A stretch of DNA of 64,000 nucleotides from Sorghum bicolor. Lineage: Eukaryota > Streptophyta > Magnoliopsida > Poales > Poaceae. The translations under genes were made by a program, and so were the position numbers. Of the stretch, positions 1 to 10,281 are shown one piece after another. The DNA lies in contig NC_012871.2 in the NCBI RefSeq assembly GCF_000003195.3, positions 19,660,658 to 19,724,657 of the forward strand, given 5' to 3'. Position 1 is the stretch's first letter, and every line of letters begins with the position of its first letter. Below the pieces are notes generated by a model. It saw nothing but the letters and a program-made list of their open reading frames with translations, did no database searches and had not been told where the DNA came from.

Positions 1-1320
1 ATAATTCCATTGCCCATTTTACGATTCTACTGTTGGCATCCTTGTTGCGCAGAATGTCCCCTAGAGGGAAACTGGTGGTTACCAAGACCCAGTGGCCGTC
101 GAAGTAGTGCTTAAGCTTCCTGGACGTTATTAGGATGGCATATATGAGCTTCTGTATCTGTGGGTACCTGGTCTTGGACTTGTTTAAGACTTTGCTTATG
201 AAATAAATGGGTCTCTGGACCTTGTAGACGTGGCCTGGCTCGTCCCGCTCGACCACTATTGCCGTGGAGACAACCCTGTCGGTGCTGCAATGTAAAGGAG
301 TAGGTCTTCATTGGGCTGAGGTGCTGTGAGAACAGGCGGTGAGGTGAAGAAAGTCTTAAGCTGGGTGAAGGCAGCGTCAGCTTCTTCTGTCCAGGAGAAT
401 TTTTCCGACGCCTTCAAGAGTTTGAAGAAAGGGAGTCCTTTTTCTCCCAGTCTAGAGATGAAGCTACTGAGAGCAGCCATGCATCCGGTGAGCTTCTGAA
501 TATCTTTGACATTCTTAGGTGGTCGCATGTCGAGCACTACTTTTACTTTTGAAGGATTCGGTCGTATGCCGTCGCGGCTGACAACGTTGCCGAGTAGTAG
601 ACCGGAGGGGAACCCAAAGATGCACTTTTTGGGGTTAAGCTTCCACTTGTATTTGTTTAGTGCCTTAAAGGTTCGGTCTAGGTTGTCGATTAGAGTGCTT
701 GCATCCCTTGTTTTGACGACAACGTCGTCTACATAGGCCTCGACGAGGTCATCACGAATCTCGTCGTGGAGGCATTGCTGGATGGCCCGTTGATAGGTGG
801 CTCCGGCGTTTTTGAGTCCAAAGGACATGGTCGTGTAGCAATATGCGCCGAAAGGAGTAATGAAAGATGTTTTGATCTGATCATCTTCCTTCAGCGAGAT
901 CTGGTGATAACCAGAGTAGCAGTCTAGAAAAGAGAGGAGTTCGCATCCGGCCGTTGAGTCGACCACCTCGTCGATGCGAGGGAGACCGAAAGGATCTTTA
1001 GGGTAGTGTTTATCGAGATCAGTGTAATCAACGCACATTCTCCATTCATTATTCTTTTTGCGTACAAGAACCAGATTGGCGAGCCAATCGGGATGATACA
1101 CTTCTTTAATAAATCCGGCTGCTAGAAGCCGTGTTATTTCTGTCCTAATAGCCTCCTTTTTGTCACGAGCGAACCGTCGCAGCTTTTGCTTGACGGGTCT
1201 TGTGGTCTTCGAGACATTTAAGGAGTGCTCGATCAGGTTTCATGGGACGCTGGGCATGTCTGCTGGTTTCCATGCGAAAACGCTCACGTTGTCCCTTAGA
1301 AACCTGACGAGCGCGTCTTC
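1..1320 (-). pseudogene. pol: A1 pol: reverse transcriptase and start of RNase H (broken)
   Basis: The open stretch 256-1101 (281 codons) is a Ty3/gypsy RT core: it carries a GLKNAGATYQR block, the catalytic YVDD at about residues 123-126 of that ORF, and an LTGCMAALSSFISR-type connection region. RNase H sequence continues left of 256 in another frame to the window edge, showing a one-base shift near position 290. Upstream, the linker from protease to RT reads from the TAG at 1321-1323 and is interrupted by a TGA at 1240-1242. The RT would copy element RNA in virus-like particles. The RT type matches Tat elements of grasses (family knowledge). Integrase is not in the window. Confidence 0.9.
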
Positions 1321-3444
1321 CTATTTAGGGTCCAGATTGGCCCTGATGAGGGTCGTCTTCTCGGGGCTGCCGTCGACCGGCTGTACTTCCTTGTATTCTT
1401 TGGTCTTTGAATTCTTCCTAGCGGTCTCCTGCTCGGGTAGTCGGAGCTGGTCGGGGGGGAGCTGTGCAGCTTGGGCTGTTGTTTCTGCCATTCGGTGATC
1501 TTGAAGCTTTCCTCCTCGCAAGTGTATGCGGTGTAGACATTGCTCCTGACAGTTAGGACGCCCTTCTCTATAGGCATTTTGAGGACTAGGTATGAGTAAT
1601 GTGGGACTGCCATGAACTTTGTCAACAACGGTCGGCCCAGTATTGCATGGTAAGTTCCATCAAAGTCGGCGACCACAAAGTTGACGAACTCTGTTCGAAA
1701 GTGGTCGGATGTTCCGAACTGGACAGGCAGCGTTATCTGTCCGAGGGGTACTGAACTTTGACCTGGCAGGACTCCCCAGAATTGAGCGTCGTAGGGCTTT
1801 AGCTGTGCCGGGGTTATCTTGAGGGCAGGCAAGCTATTGCGGAAGAGGATGTCAATGGAGCTTCCCCCGTCGACGAGCACGTGCTCGAATCTGATGCTGT
1901 TGATGCAAGGATCCAAGATTAGAGGGAAACGTCCTGGCTCCGGGATGGCGGCCCACTGATCCTTCCTGCTGAAGGAGATCTCCCTGTGCGACCAGGGAGG
2001 AAATTTCGGATCGGCGATCAGGCCATCCGTGCTGTCTATGTTGAGGCAGGCTCTCTTTAAGAGCTTTCTTTCTCGCTTAGACTCGATGGAGACCTTGCCC
2101 CCGAAGATGGAGTGGACCACGTCGGTAGGACTGACATACTGGTGTTGTGGGTCCCTATCCAGGTCCTCGTCCTCGTCTTCGTGATCGCGCCCGTCCTGTT
2201 TCTCGTTTTTCTTGGCGGGGTCGTCTTGAGCAGCCCGCCGCGTGTAGATGCTTTTGAGGACGCGACATTCCTCCATCGTGTGGTTGGATTTTGGATGCAG
2301 TTGGCATGGCCCCTTAAACGTCTTGTTGTAGTCTTCCTGGTAATCTCGCCGCCCATTGGGACGCTTGACCGTATTCACCTCGTGGTCGTGGTCGCGAGGG
2401 CGTTTGCCTTTGAAGTCATCGCGATTGTCACGCCGCCTGTCCCAACCTTCTCTGTGGTCGCGGTTGTGGGGGCGATGATGGTTCCTGTTGTCGAAACGAC
2501 CACGACTGTCGTCTCGTCGGGGAGGCTGGTCGGGACCTCTCGCATCGTCCCGTATGAGTTTTTCTACGTCGTCGGCATCGGCGTAATTTTTAGCCGTGGC
2601 AAGGAGCTCGGCCATCGTCGTTGGCCTTTTGCGCAGTAGCTTGTTCCTCAGCGCTTCGTGGAAGCGTAGCCTTTTGATGAAAGAAGATATGGCCTCGTCG
2701 TGGGAAATTTTCGGGATCTTAAGACGCATATCCGAGAATCGTCGGATGTAATCACGCAGAGGCTCGTTTTTCCTGTCCCTTATCCTCTCAAGGTCGTACT
2801 TGTTCCCAGGCTGCTCGCAGGTAGCGATGAAATTGTCGATAAATGCTTGGCGCAGTTCTTCCCAGGAATCGAAAGAGTCTTCAGGCAAGCCCAGGAGCCA
2901 TTGATGACCAGCCTGATCGAGGACGACTGGGAAGTAGTTGGCCATGACGTGCTCATCTCCTGCTGCTGAGCGGACTGCAATCTCATAGAGAGTGATCCAG
3001 TTCTCAGGGTTTTCCTTGCCGTCGTATTTTTTGAGTTTCTCGAGCTTAAAATTACGGGGCCACACGACCTGGCGAAGGTGTGAGGAAAACTGTCTCAGGC
3101 CCGGAGGACCGTGTCTGGCATCGTACTCAATGCGACGCAGGTTTTCGTGCACCGCTCCCTCCGTGGCACGCCTGTTGATGCGGTCCCGGGCGTCCTTGGG
3201 AGGGATGTTGTATCGAAGATCCCTGGTTTACTTCCTGACCACGCCCATGATTCTGCTCGCGGTAGCCACCGGTGTCCCGACCACCGTTGTCACGCCGTGA
3301 ACCCTTTCGACGATTGTTGGGGGAACGGCTACGGTGGTGCTCGCTGGGTTGTGGTGAGGTCCGGCTGCGATGAGTCTGGTCGAAGGAGGCCTCAGTGTAG
3401 GAGATAGCTTGGACCCATTTAAGCAAGGTGGTTGTCTGTCCCAT
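1321..3444 (-). pseudogene. gag-pro: A1 gag-protease polyprotein (frameshifted)
   Basis: The longest open part is 1296-3152 (618 codons). It holds a retrotransposon gag domain (WITLYEIAVRSAAGDEH near the start, ERIRDRKNEPLRDYIRRF further on), a long Arg/Asp/His-rich stretch, a short Cys-His knuckle (CQLHPKSNHTMEEC), then a retropepsin with active site VLVDGGSSIDILF and the flap-side ILGRPLL. The gag N-terminus (from about 3444) is in another frame, so there is an indel around 3150-3200. Near 1500 about 28 bases present in A2 are missing, which throws the protease tail out of frame; the proper frame reappears and ends at TAG 1321-1323. Gag builds the particle and the protease would cleave the polyprotein. 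Confidence 0.87.
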
Positions 3445-3483
3445 CGCGGTGATCAGATGCGCGCGTACACTGGATCGGACACC

Positions 3484-4362
3484 CTAGCACTCGAGAGTAT
3501 CAGGGAGTCGATCTAGGTTTGCCATGGCAACAGCCACGTTAGCGCTTTGCGTTTTGTAGACTTGCTGATCCCCGACCATGTCAAAAGCGTTGCTGAGGTT
3601 ATGCAGCGGGAATTGTCGTTCCTCGTCCGCGCGTCGTCGGGCGCGGTCGGCATTGCGCTGCTTGCGGAGCTGCCTCTGCTCATCTGTCTCTCCATCGACG
3701 ACCGGTTCGTCGCCGCTGACATTGAAGACGAGGTCTCCTCGCCGGGGTGGAATGACCGGGAAGCGAGAGAAACCCGGAGGATACGGTGGTAAATCCAGGT
3801 CATAATCTTCGTCCTCAGAATTTATAACTTCGGTGGGAATGGATCCAGTGCTGGAGTTTGTGCTGGAAGCCTGGCCGTCCCGTAGTTCCAGGATCGTCAC
3901 CATGTTGACGTAGTGATGAGCTGGTCGACCGCTCCGTTTTGGCAACCAACCTGCCCCGTTGAAAAGGGATTGGACGTGCCGTGAATAGTGAACGGCTGAG
4001 TTGTTTAGCCTGTAACGGGAACCTTGATGTGGATCAGCCTTGAGTTCGACGGACCGTCCTGAGGGGGTGGAAGTTATCGTCAAAGACGTACCCAGCCGTT
4101 CGTGTGTGACAACACGAGTTGGCCGGCAGGAGTTGAAAAAATCCGTTGGCGCGGCTTGATCAGACTGGCGCGAGATCCCATCTACTAGTCGGGAAGCTTC
4201 GAGAAGCTTGAGATCGGCGCGATCAAGGGCTTGGAAAATGTCTGAGCCGTTGACTTTCTTTCCCTTGTAGCGAGGAAGCGGTGGTCGAGCGCTTGGTGTC
4301 ATTGTGGTCGGAGCTGATGCCGCTGTTGTCCCAGATCGGATCTGGGTTTCTTCCGAAGCCAT
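3484..4362 (-). CDS. A1 ORF1: extra protein upstream of gag, function unknown
   Basis: A 292-codon ORF from an ATG at 4360-4362 to a TAG at 3484-3486, located between the PBS and gag. I recognise no enzymatic domain. The N-terminal third is Thr/Ala/Pro-rich, followed by a segment with KGKKVNGSDIFQALDRADLKLLEASRLVDGI, and the C-terminal third is acidic then Arg-rich (RKQRNADRARRRADEERQ), which could be helical. The same ORF exists in A2 at 62187-63183 with clear similarity, so it is a family trait. Extra ORFs upstream of gag are known in Tat/Ogre-type elements; whether this one is related I cannot say. The reading frame continues beyond the TAG into the start of gag, so the ORF may be an N-terminal extension of Gag. 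Confidence 0.7.
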   Translation of the reverse strand: MASEETQIRSGTTAASAPTTMTPSARPPLPRYKGKKVNGSDIFQALDRADLKLLEASRLVDGISRQSDQAAPTDFFNSCRPTRVVTHERLGTSLTITSTPSGRSVELKADPHQGSRYRLNNSAVHYSRHVQSLFNGAGWLPKRSGRPAHHYVNMVTILELRDGQASSTNSSTGSIPTEVINSEDEDYDLDLPPYPPGFSRFPVIPPRRGDLVFNVSGDEPVVDGETDEQRQLRKQRNADRARRRADEERQFPLHNLSNAFDMVGDQQVYKTQSANVAVAMANLDRLPDTLEC

Positions 4363-4495
4363 GGTCGTGAGGCCGCCGCCGTGAGTCGTCCACGTAATCT
4401 AGCCGACAGTGAACGTGAGGCCTTCAGGCACGGCCGCAGAAGCTAGAACGATGACCATCTTGTTCGTCGGAAAAGCTGTACGCACACCCCCTACC

Positions 4496-4505
4496 TGGCG
4501 CGCCA
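4496..4505 (-). other. A1 primer-binding site (putative)
   Basis: TGGCGCGCCA lies one base inside the 5' LTR on minus and continues as TGGCGCGCCAGGTAG. Position and the TGG start are right for a tRNA primer-binding site; I cannot name the tRNA. The decamer is also a perfect palindrome. A2 has the same site at 63220-63229. Confidence 0.65.
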
Positions 4506-4506
4506 C

Positions 4507-4966
4507 TGTCGACGAAAGCTGGTCAGCAGTCTACCTTGGGGTACACCCACAGCAGTAGTTTATCAGTAGACGGTGCGCAAGCTACGAACTTGATGGTGAC
4601 GCAAGACACGGACAAGCTTTTTATCCAGGTTCGGCCGCCGTGTGGGCGTAATACCTACGTCCTGCGTCTTGTTGTATTGATTTGTGTCGAGAGAATAATG
4701 TGTCCTAGGGGGGTCCCTTGCCTCTCCTTATATAGTCCAGAGGGTAGGGTTACAGATCTGGAAACTAATCCTAGTCGGTTACAATAGCCATAGATAGTAC
4801 GATATCAATTCCTATTCTAACCGACTAGAATTCTACTTGATCTCCACGTCTTGTTTCCTTGCGTGAAACCCCAAGCAGTTGGATCAATTCTAGGATTTGT
4901 CTCGTAATGGGCCAAGCCTCCTGGCCCAAATCTAGCCGTGAGGGTATAGGGGTTTATACCCCCACA
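4507..4966 (-). repeat. A1 5' LTR (460 bp)
   Basis: Bounded by TG...CA and homologous end to end to the A2 LTR at 63231-63680. On minus it begins TGTGGGGGTATAAACCCC, and a TATATAA box for element transcription lies at 4728-4734. Immediately right of it is A2 sequence starting gtttcc. Confidence 0.88.
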
Positions 4967-5021
4967 GTTTCCATGCGAAAACGCTTACGTTGTCCCTTAG
5001 AAACCTGACAAGCGCGTCTTC

Positions 5022-5537
5022 CTATTTGGCGTCCAAATTGCCTCCGATAACAGCCGTTTTCTCTGGATCGTCGTCGACCAGCTGGACCTCCTTGTGTTCC
5101 TTGGACTTGGCGCTCTTTCTTGGGGTCTGCTGCTCGGGTAGCTTGAGCTGGTCGGATGGTACTTGTGCTGCTTGGGACACCGTTTCTGCCATCCGAATTG
5201 AGAGGTCGATTGCTTCGATGACCTTGAAGCTTTCCTCCTCGCAGGTGTATGTTGTGTAGACGTTGCCTCTAACGGTTAGGATGCCCTTCTCGGTTGGCAT
5301 CTTGAGGACCAAGTATGAACAATGTGGAACTGCCATAAACTTGGTGAGAGAAGGACGACCCAGAACGGCGTAGTAGGTTCCATCGAAGTCAGCGACCACG
5401 AAGTTTACAAATTCTGTGCGAAAGTGGTCTAGCGTTCTGAACTGGACGGGCAGCGTTATTTGGCCAAGGGGTATTGAGCTTTGGCCTGGTACAACACCCC
5501 AGAACTGCACTTCGTATGGTTTTAACTGTGCTGGGGT
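5022..5537 (-). pseudogene. pro: A2 protease C-terminal part
   Basis: Continues the gag-protease ORF of A2 whose catalytic part is at about 60500-60600, 55 kb away. It includes the retropepsin C-terminal region (GRPSLTKFMAVPH) and the hydrophilic tail, and ends at a TAG at 5022-5024. That TAG is at exactly the place where A1 has one (1321-1323), followed in both copies by the same linker toward RT. The segment keeps about 28 bases that A1 lost. The gene is disrupted by B1 and cannot be expressed as one unit. Confidence 0.85.
5533..5537. repeat. B1 target-site duplication, left copy (ggggt)
   Basis: ggggt at 5533-5537 precedes the TG of the B1 3' LTR; the identical pentamer at 60500-60504 follows the CA end of its 5' LTR. 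The flanking A2 sequence is continuous across the pair when compared with A1 near 1805-1812. Confidence 0.9.
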
Positions 5538-5618
5538 TGTTGGGTATTCTTAACATCACTACCAAAAGTAGACTTAGTTTTCTAATTCTGATAACGGTGC
5601 CAAAAATGCCAAACCTAT
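5538..5618 (-). repeat. B1 3' LTR, first piece
   Basis: The first 81 bp of the LTR (plus-strand order), matching 22025 onward. It is cut after cctat (5614-5618), where C1 begins. The rest of this LTR resumes at 15535 after a deletion of about 50 bp relative to the 22025 copy. Confidence 0.9.
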
Positions 5619-6327
5619 TGTTGATGCAAAAAGTGGATCTGCAAACACAAAGGGCTAATACCCGATTCGAACGTTAAGGCGTGCCAGCCGATTTGACCTT
5701 ACTATCGGCAAAGGTGATAACTCGAATACTTTAGTCCTGACAACAGCGATGCGCCCAGATGTCACGGCTAAGAGGTACTCACGCGGAACTCGAGAACACG
5801 CCGAGCTTAAGTCGACGAATTCCTAAGAACTCGTAATAAAAGGGAAAAAAGGTATGACGAAGTCGTCGAAAAAAAAGTAGATGCTGAAATATGGGTAAAA
5901 ACGTGTGTTTGATTGATTGATCGATTCTTCATTACAAGGTCCTAGGGTCTATATTTATACCCTGCTCAAAGAGCTACAGCCAGACACGACTAGAATTCGA
6001 ATTCCAAATTACACGGAATCCGTATACAAAACGATTTAAATAATTAAGGAAATAACAAAACTATCCCCCGTGACAAACTGAAACTCCTCCACAAACCATC
6101 GGCGGCTTCCGAACTCTCCCTTCGTATCATCGGCAGACTCCCTTGCCATAGTCATCGGCAGAATTCCTCATCGTAGCCATCGGCACAGACACATCACCGC
6201 CTGTAGACTTAGTCACGGTCAACCTCTCCTTCATCGGTAACCATCCTCATCGGCAACTCATCCTGTAAACAAAACACTGCCGTCTTATCCTGCCGACCTG
6301 GACACGTGCTCAAAAATGGTGTCAACA
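5619..6327 (-). repeat. C1 3' LTR (709 bp)
   Basis: Starts TGTTGATGC and ends GTGTCAACA, matching the C2 LTRs at 22314-23020 and 58429-59134. On minus a TATAAATA box is at 5952-5959. The segment 6100-6260 is dense in the ATCGGC hexamer. Confidence 0.92.
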
Positions 6328-6971
6328 CATGCCCCCCAATTTCGCAGTATGAAATCATCAATGCTCCAAAATTCTCTGCAGTAATGATGCCTTTTTCCCG
6401 CAATTAATGCTCCTAATCTAGTAACCGACAACCTCAATCTGAACAACTCTGATCCTATTCTTCTGCAAATTCCTCGAAATTCTCAACTTCCTAAACGGGC
6501 ATTCCCTTCTCAACCGTACATCAGCAATATTACCGTTACAAAGATCTGCCGATGAACTTATCAGGACGTTCGTACAAACGGCTATCTTCACTTTACTCGC
6601 CCATCGGCAATATGACCGTTACAGTATGCTGCCGATGGACCAACCAGGAGATCCCGCACAGTAAAATATCTCCAGATAATGACCGCTTCCCGTCAAATCA
6701 CCTGCACAATCCCTTGATTATCGTGCGAACAGTTACCATATCTACCTGAGCACCCTCAGATTTCTCGGATGCGGCAAGGAGATAAGTCAGATTTGCCCTT
6801 GCCCGTTTTGTCCTATAAATAGTTCCTTCTAGGGTACTCCTTCTCCATCACATCATTCCACCATCCCAACTTTACTTTCCTAGCGGCGGCGCCATTCAAA
6901 ATCTCCAAGACCTCCGACAAAGACTCTTCCTCACCAACCCCGGAGCCCTCAGAGATCCTCCTTGTCGCAAG
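6328..6971. promoter_or_regulatory. C1 polypurine tract and promoter region of the PMD gene
   Basis: On minus the purine run TTGGGGGGCATG at about 6328-6340, directly before the 3' LTR, is the plus-strand priming tract. On plus the region is the upstream sequence of the PMD gene: two imperfect ~50-bp direct repeats (about 6519-6568 and 6601-6650, each with a gcaatattaccgttaca-like core), then a TATA box at 6814-6821. The same arrangement is found upstream of the C2 copy. Confidence 0.65.
6814..6821 (+). promoter_or_regulatory. TATA box of the C1 PMD gene
   Basis: TATAAATA, about 158 bp upstream of the ATG at 6972, in the context cctataaatagttccttc. This context is conserved at 23431-23438 upstream of the C2 copy, while surrounding bases differ. 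It points away from the retrotransposon's own transcription. Confidence 0.7.
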
Positions 6972-9900
6972 ATGGCCATTAGCTTCATCGTCCCTGAGGT
7001 CAGTTCTTCATTCCATCTCCTGTACTTTTCCTCACATCCCCATTCATCCGCAATCCATTTTACTGAACATTTTTTTTGTGTTCTTTTTCTTTATTTCCAA
7101 AACCACCAGGAATTGTCTAACAAAATTGTCATCCCTACCGATCAACCACACCTCCAATGCCTCGGCCCTCTAGGGAATCCAGATCCAACCGATCTTAATA
7201 ACGCAGAAACCAACAGGATCCCTTTCAGAACCGAAAATTTTTCTTCAGATCTGTGGAAAGACAACTTCCGTTCTTGGCCCAGCCCTACTGTAGGGTGGAA
7301 ATACTAGTTCTTGAGGGTCAGCAATTCCAATGAAGTCCAGTGGGGTGAGAGAAAGCTAGATCAATGCATTAGATTGTCCATTGCCGATATGCACAGGAAT
7401 GAATCACTGTTGATAGCTGCATCTTACTTTTGGTCAGACACCCTGAACGCTTTTGTCTTTGGCCACGGCTCTGCTTCTCCTACTCTTACCGATGTAGCCA
7501 TGCTCACCGGCCTAGATATATCTTCTGCCGATAGCACCCACTTTTTTGACACCGCTCCTAGTGCCAAAGTGGAGACTCGCTCCATCGGCGGCTGGTCAGG
7601 GTACATTCAGAAGTATCGTGGGACGGGGCCTGTCAGCATAAAGGAACAAACTACCTTTCTGAACATGTGGCTGGACAAGTTTGTGTTCTGTGGCCGATCG
7701 GCAGGACCAACTTCCGTCTATCTATCGGCAGCAGAGAGATTGGCTAACGGTGGCCGATTCCCCCTCGGCCGATATCTTCTTGGCGCTGCTTACCATCTTC
7801 TCCATCAGGTGGCCAAGAAACTCCTGCTCGGCCAGTCTACTGGCAACTTAGGCGGCCCCTGGTGGTTTATCAACATGTGGCTTAATCTGCATCTGCACAA
7901 GCGCCTCAACTTTAACTTATTCACACAGCGTTTCCCAAGAGATATAACTGAAAATCATGTGTTGGGTGAAGAAGAATCGGCAACACGTGCTCCCCTAAAC
8001 TTTGGCGAAGCCATCATAGTCTTGCCTGGTTCAGGGGGTAATCCAGATCAGATTGGCCGATTCTTCCAGACTTTGTATGAGGGCTTGGCCAGAGATGAAC
8101 GACCATGGTTGGCCTATGATGACCCAGACAGTATGCTCTCTCTGGTTTTCAATCCATTTGACGAAGCTCTTGACAGGGATAATGAGGTGATGATGGCAAT
8201 TGTGTCTCCTAGAGCCATACCAGTGAATTTCTTCGGTAGCACAAAAACCACTCCCCAGACTTATGAATTCTACAACCCATCGGCATTAGCTCGTCAATTA
8301 GCTTTCGGCCAGCTGCCGAATGCACTCTGTTATGCCGATGTGATAAAACCCAGGGAGCCCATCACCAACTTTCTTGAGTGGATTCGAGTAGCTCAACTAC
8401 CACCGAATGCCGATACAGATGCAGATTTGTCAGAGTGGGTTCCAGCCGCTTTCATTACTCAGGCATACAAGCTATGGTGGGCAGAATGGAAAGAGCATCT
8501 ATTCTGCAAATCAGCCCTCTCGTACCGCGGTATGATCGACCCCGAATACAAAGTCCTCGATGACGCAGTAAGTATCTCGAACCGGTGCTCCAATTTTTTC
8601 AATCTTATTTCCATTGGTAACTCACCTTTGTATCCCTTTTGCAGGTTGACAACATCCCCCCATCGGTTAGCAGAAGTGGTAAGCCGATTGACTTGTTTCC
8701 ACCAGGCCCAATCTCTTCAATCGGCCACAATGCTCCCACTCTGGCCACCATTGTGCACCGAGGCGTGCGCCTTAAGAAAGTCACCACCAAGAGAACTCAG
8801 ACATCACCAACGGTAGCTGCTTCCGCTCTGGCCCAGGCTTTCAAGGCAATTCGTCAAACCCCTTTTATTTATACCGATTACCTTTACATCGGCTACATTT
8901 ATATTTATAAACTCCTTTTTGTTGCTACAGCAAACCGGTGCATCGGTAAAAGCCAAACGTCAAGGTGCCGATGCCCCCCAGTCCAGTCAGCCAAAGAGGA
9001 AGGGCGCCAAGGGTACCAGGGCTGGAACAAAACGCCAGAAAGTGGCGACTCCTCCTCCTCCTCCGGCATCTCCTATTCTGGTGGAATCTTCTCCCTCCCC
9101 TCTAGATGTAGAGATCCAGCAAGCACCATCTCCTCTTCATCCGCAGGAAGCACCAGAAGCAGACGAACCCCAGCAGGAAGAACCCCAGGCAGAAGGTACC
9201 TCAGCGGATGTGGGTGGACAAACAACTGGCCTGGCAGGTCCAATTACATCATCGGCAGTTCCCCCGACTCAAAGAATCATCGTTCCTCCTCCGGGTAACA
9301 TATTTTAATAATACTGCCACCGATGAACTTATTCTCATTCAGCCTCATAACTCTCCCTGTCTTCTTTCAGTTGATGTCGTTCCATCGGCAACTCTGGCCG
9401 ATCAACCTACGGCTCCATCGGCATCTTCCAGTCAAAGGCAGGAAATAGCCTTGAAACAAGTAAGTCACCCAATCTTTATCAGCATTACTCGCCGATTCTC
9501 CGGATATAAACTAACTTTGCTCTCTCTCCCAGGAACAAGATTCTCCCGACAGCCTATTCTCCTTCGCCATCGACCTCTCTGAAGAAGAAGGTGAAGAAGC
9601 AAGTTCTTCCCAGACAGTTGGCATCACATCGGCAGAGATCAGGGCCAGGCTGGAAGAACTGTCGGCCCTCCTTCACCAGGACACGGTGCAATTGGTCGAT
9701 GACTCCGACCCAGCCAAGATTCTGTTCAGAACTCTCAGAGGCCAAATCCCAGCCGATGTCGAAGAAATCCTCTTCCAAGCCGCACATTTGGAGAGTCGTC
9801 AACTGCAGTACCAGAGGGCTTCTCCGCGCCTTGCCGATAGAGCTGCCCAGACTCAGCTCTCTGAAGAAATGAGGAAAGAGAAGCTCCTGACCGATGAGAA

Positions 9901-10228
9901 GCACAAGAACATCGGCATCTTGAAATCTTCAGGAGACGTGCTGAAACAAAAGATATCTGACCTATCGGCAAGAAGGGAATCCCTGTTGGCAGAACTCAAG
10001 CAAGTGGAGGACGCCTTATCCCAGGCCCAGCAGGAAGAGGGCCAACTGCCAGAGACCATCAAGCTTCTTGAGCACGAGCGAAACGTCCACGGTCGCAAGG
10101 CACTACAATTGAAGAAGAAGCTGAAGCCGATAGAAGGTTCTGCCGATGACGATATTAAGGAGATAGAAGCAGCCAACCAAATCCGGCTACGCGCCATATC
10201 AGCGATCCAGGCGCTGCTGAACACATGA
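6972..10228 (+). pseudogene. Antisense spliced gene in C1: plant mobile domain and coiled-coil protein, one nonsense codon
   Basis: Six exons can be read by GT(GC)-AG borders that all keep phase: 6972-6998, 7110-8567, 8645-8845, 8931-9294, 9371-9459, 9533-10228; total 2835 nt, 944 residues plus stop. Exon 2 (residues 10-495) is a plant mobile domain (PMD, the aminotransferase-like domain of MAIN/MAIL1 proteins): it has ASYFWSDTLNAFVFGHG and PTLTDVAMLTGL, then a Trp/Leu-rich helical part. Exon 4 is proline-rich with a basic NLS-like cluster (PKRKGAKGTRAGTKRQK). Exon 6 (232 codons with stop) is a Glu/Lys/Leu-rich coiled coil. A TAG at 7305-7307 replaces the Trp codon seen in C2, and intron 3 starts GC instead of GT. 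Extra antisense ORFs are known in Tat elements (Grande is an example); function is unknown, perhaps nuclear or silencing-related (inference). Confidence 0.85.
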
Positions 10229-10281
10229 AACTCTCATCGGCAATATATCTGTGTTTTCCTGCTCTTTCAGCTTTTAGTCTA

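Larger units (their letters stand above)
1..4966 (-). mobile_element. Element A1: Tat-like Ty3/gypsy LTR retrotransposon, 3' part outside window
   Basis: Read on minus from the right: a 5' LTR (4507-4966), a PBS-like site, ORF1, gag-protease, then reverse transcriptase and the start of RNase H, which runs off position 1. Order and RT type fit the Tat branch of Ty3/gypsy. The sequence right of the LTR (from 4967) is protease-RT linker sequence of a second family member, A2, so A1 appears to be inserted in A2. The other end and its TSD are not visible. The copy is decayed: frameshifts near 290 and near 3150-3200, an internal deletion near 1500, and a TGA at 1240-1242. Confidence 0.9.
4967..5537 (-). 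mobile_element. Element A2, left segment (protease end and protease-RT linker)
   Basis: Aligns with A1 positions about 1265-1810. It stops at 5537, where B1 is inserted, and resumes at 60505. The shared 5-bp duplication ggggt (5533-5537 and 60500-60504) proves the join. Its left side is cut by A1 at 4966/4967. Confidence 0.9.

Noticed and set aside
2112..2639. 175-codon plus-strand ORF opposite A1 gag
   Set aside because: Mirror of the Arg/Asp-rich gag region; its Val/Leu-rich composition is what antisense of that region gives. A2 has a similar mirror at 60801-61325.
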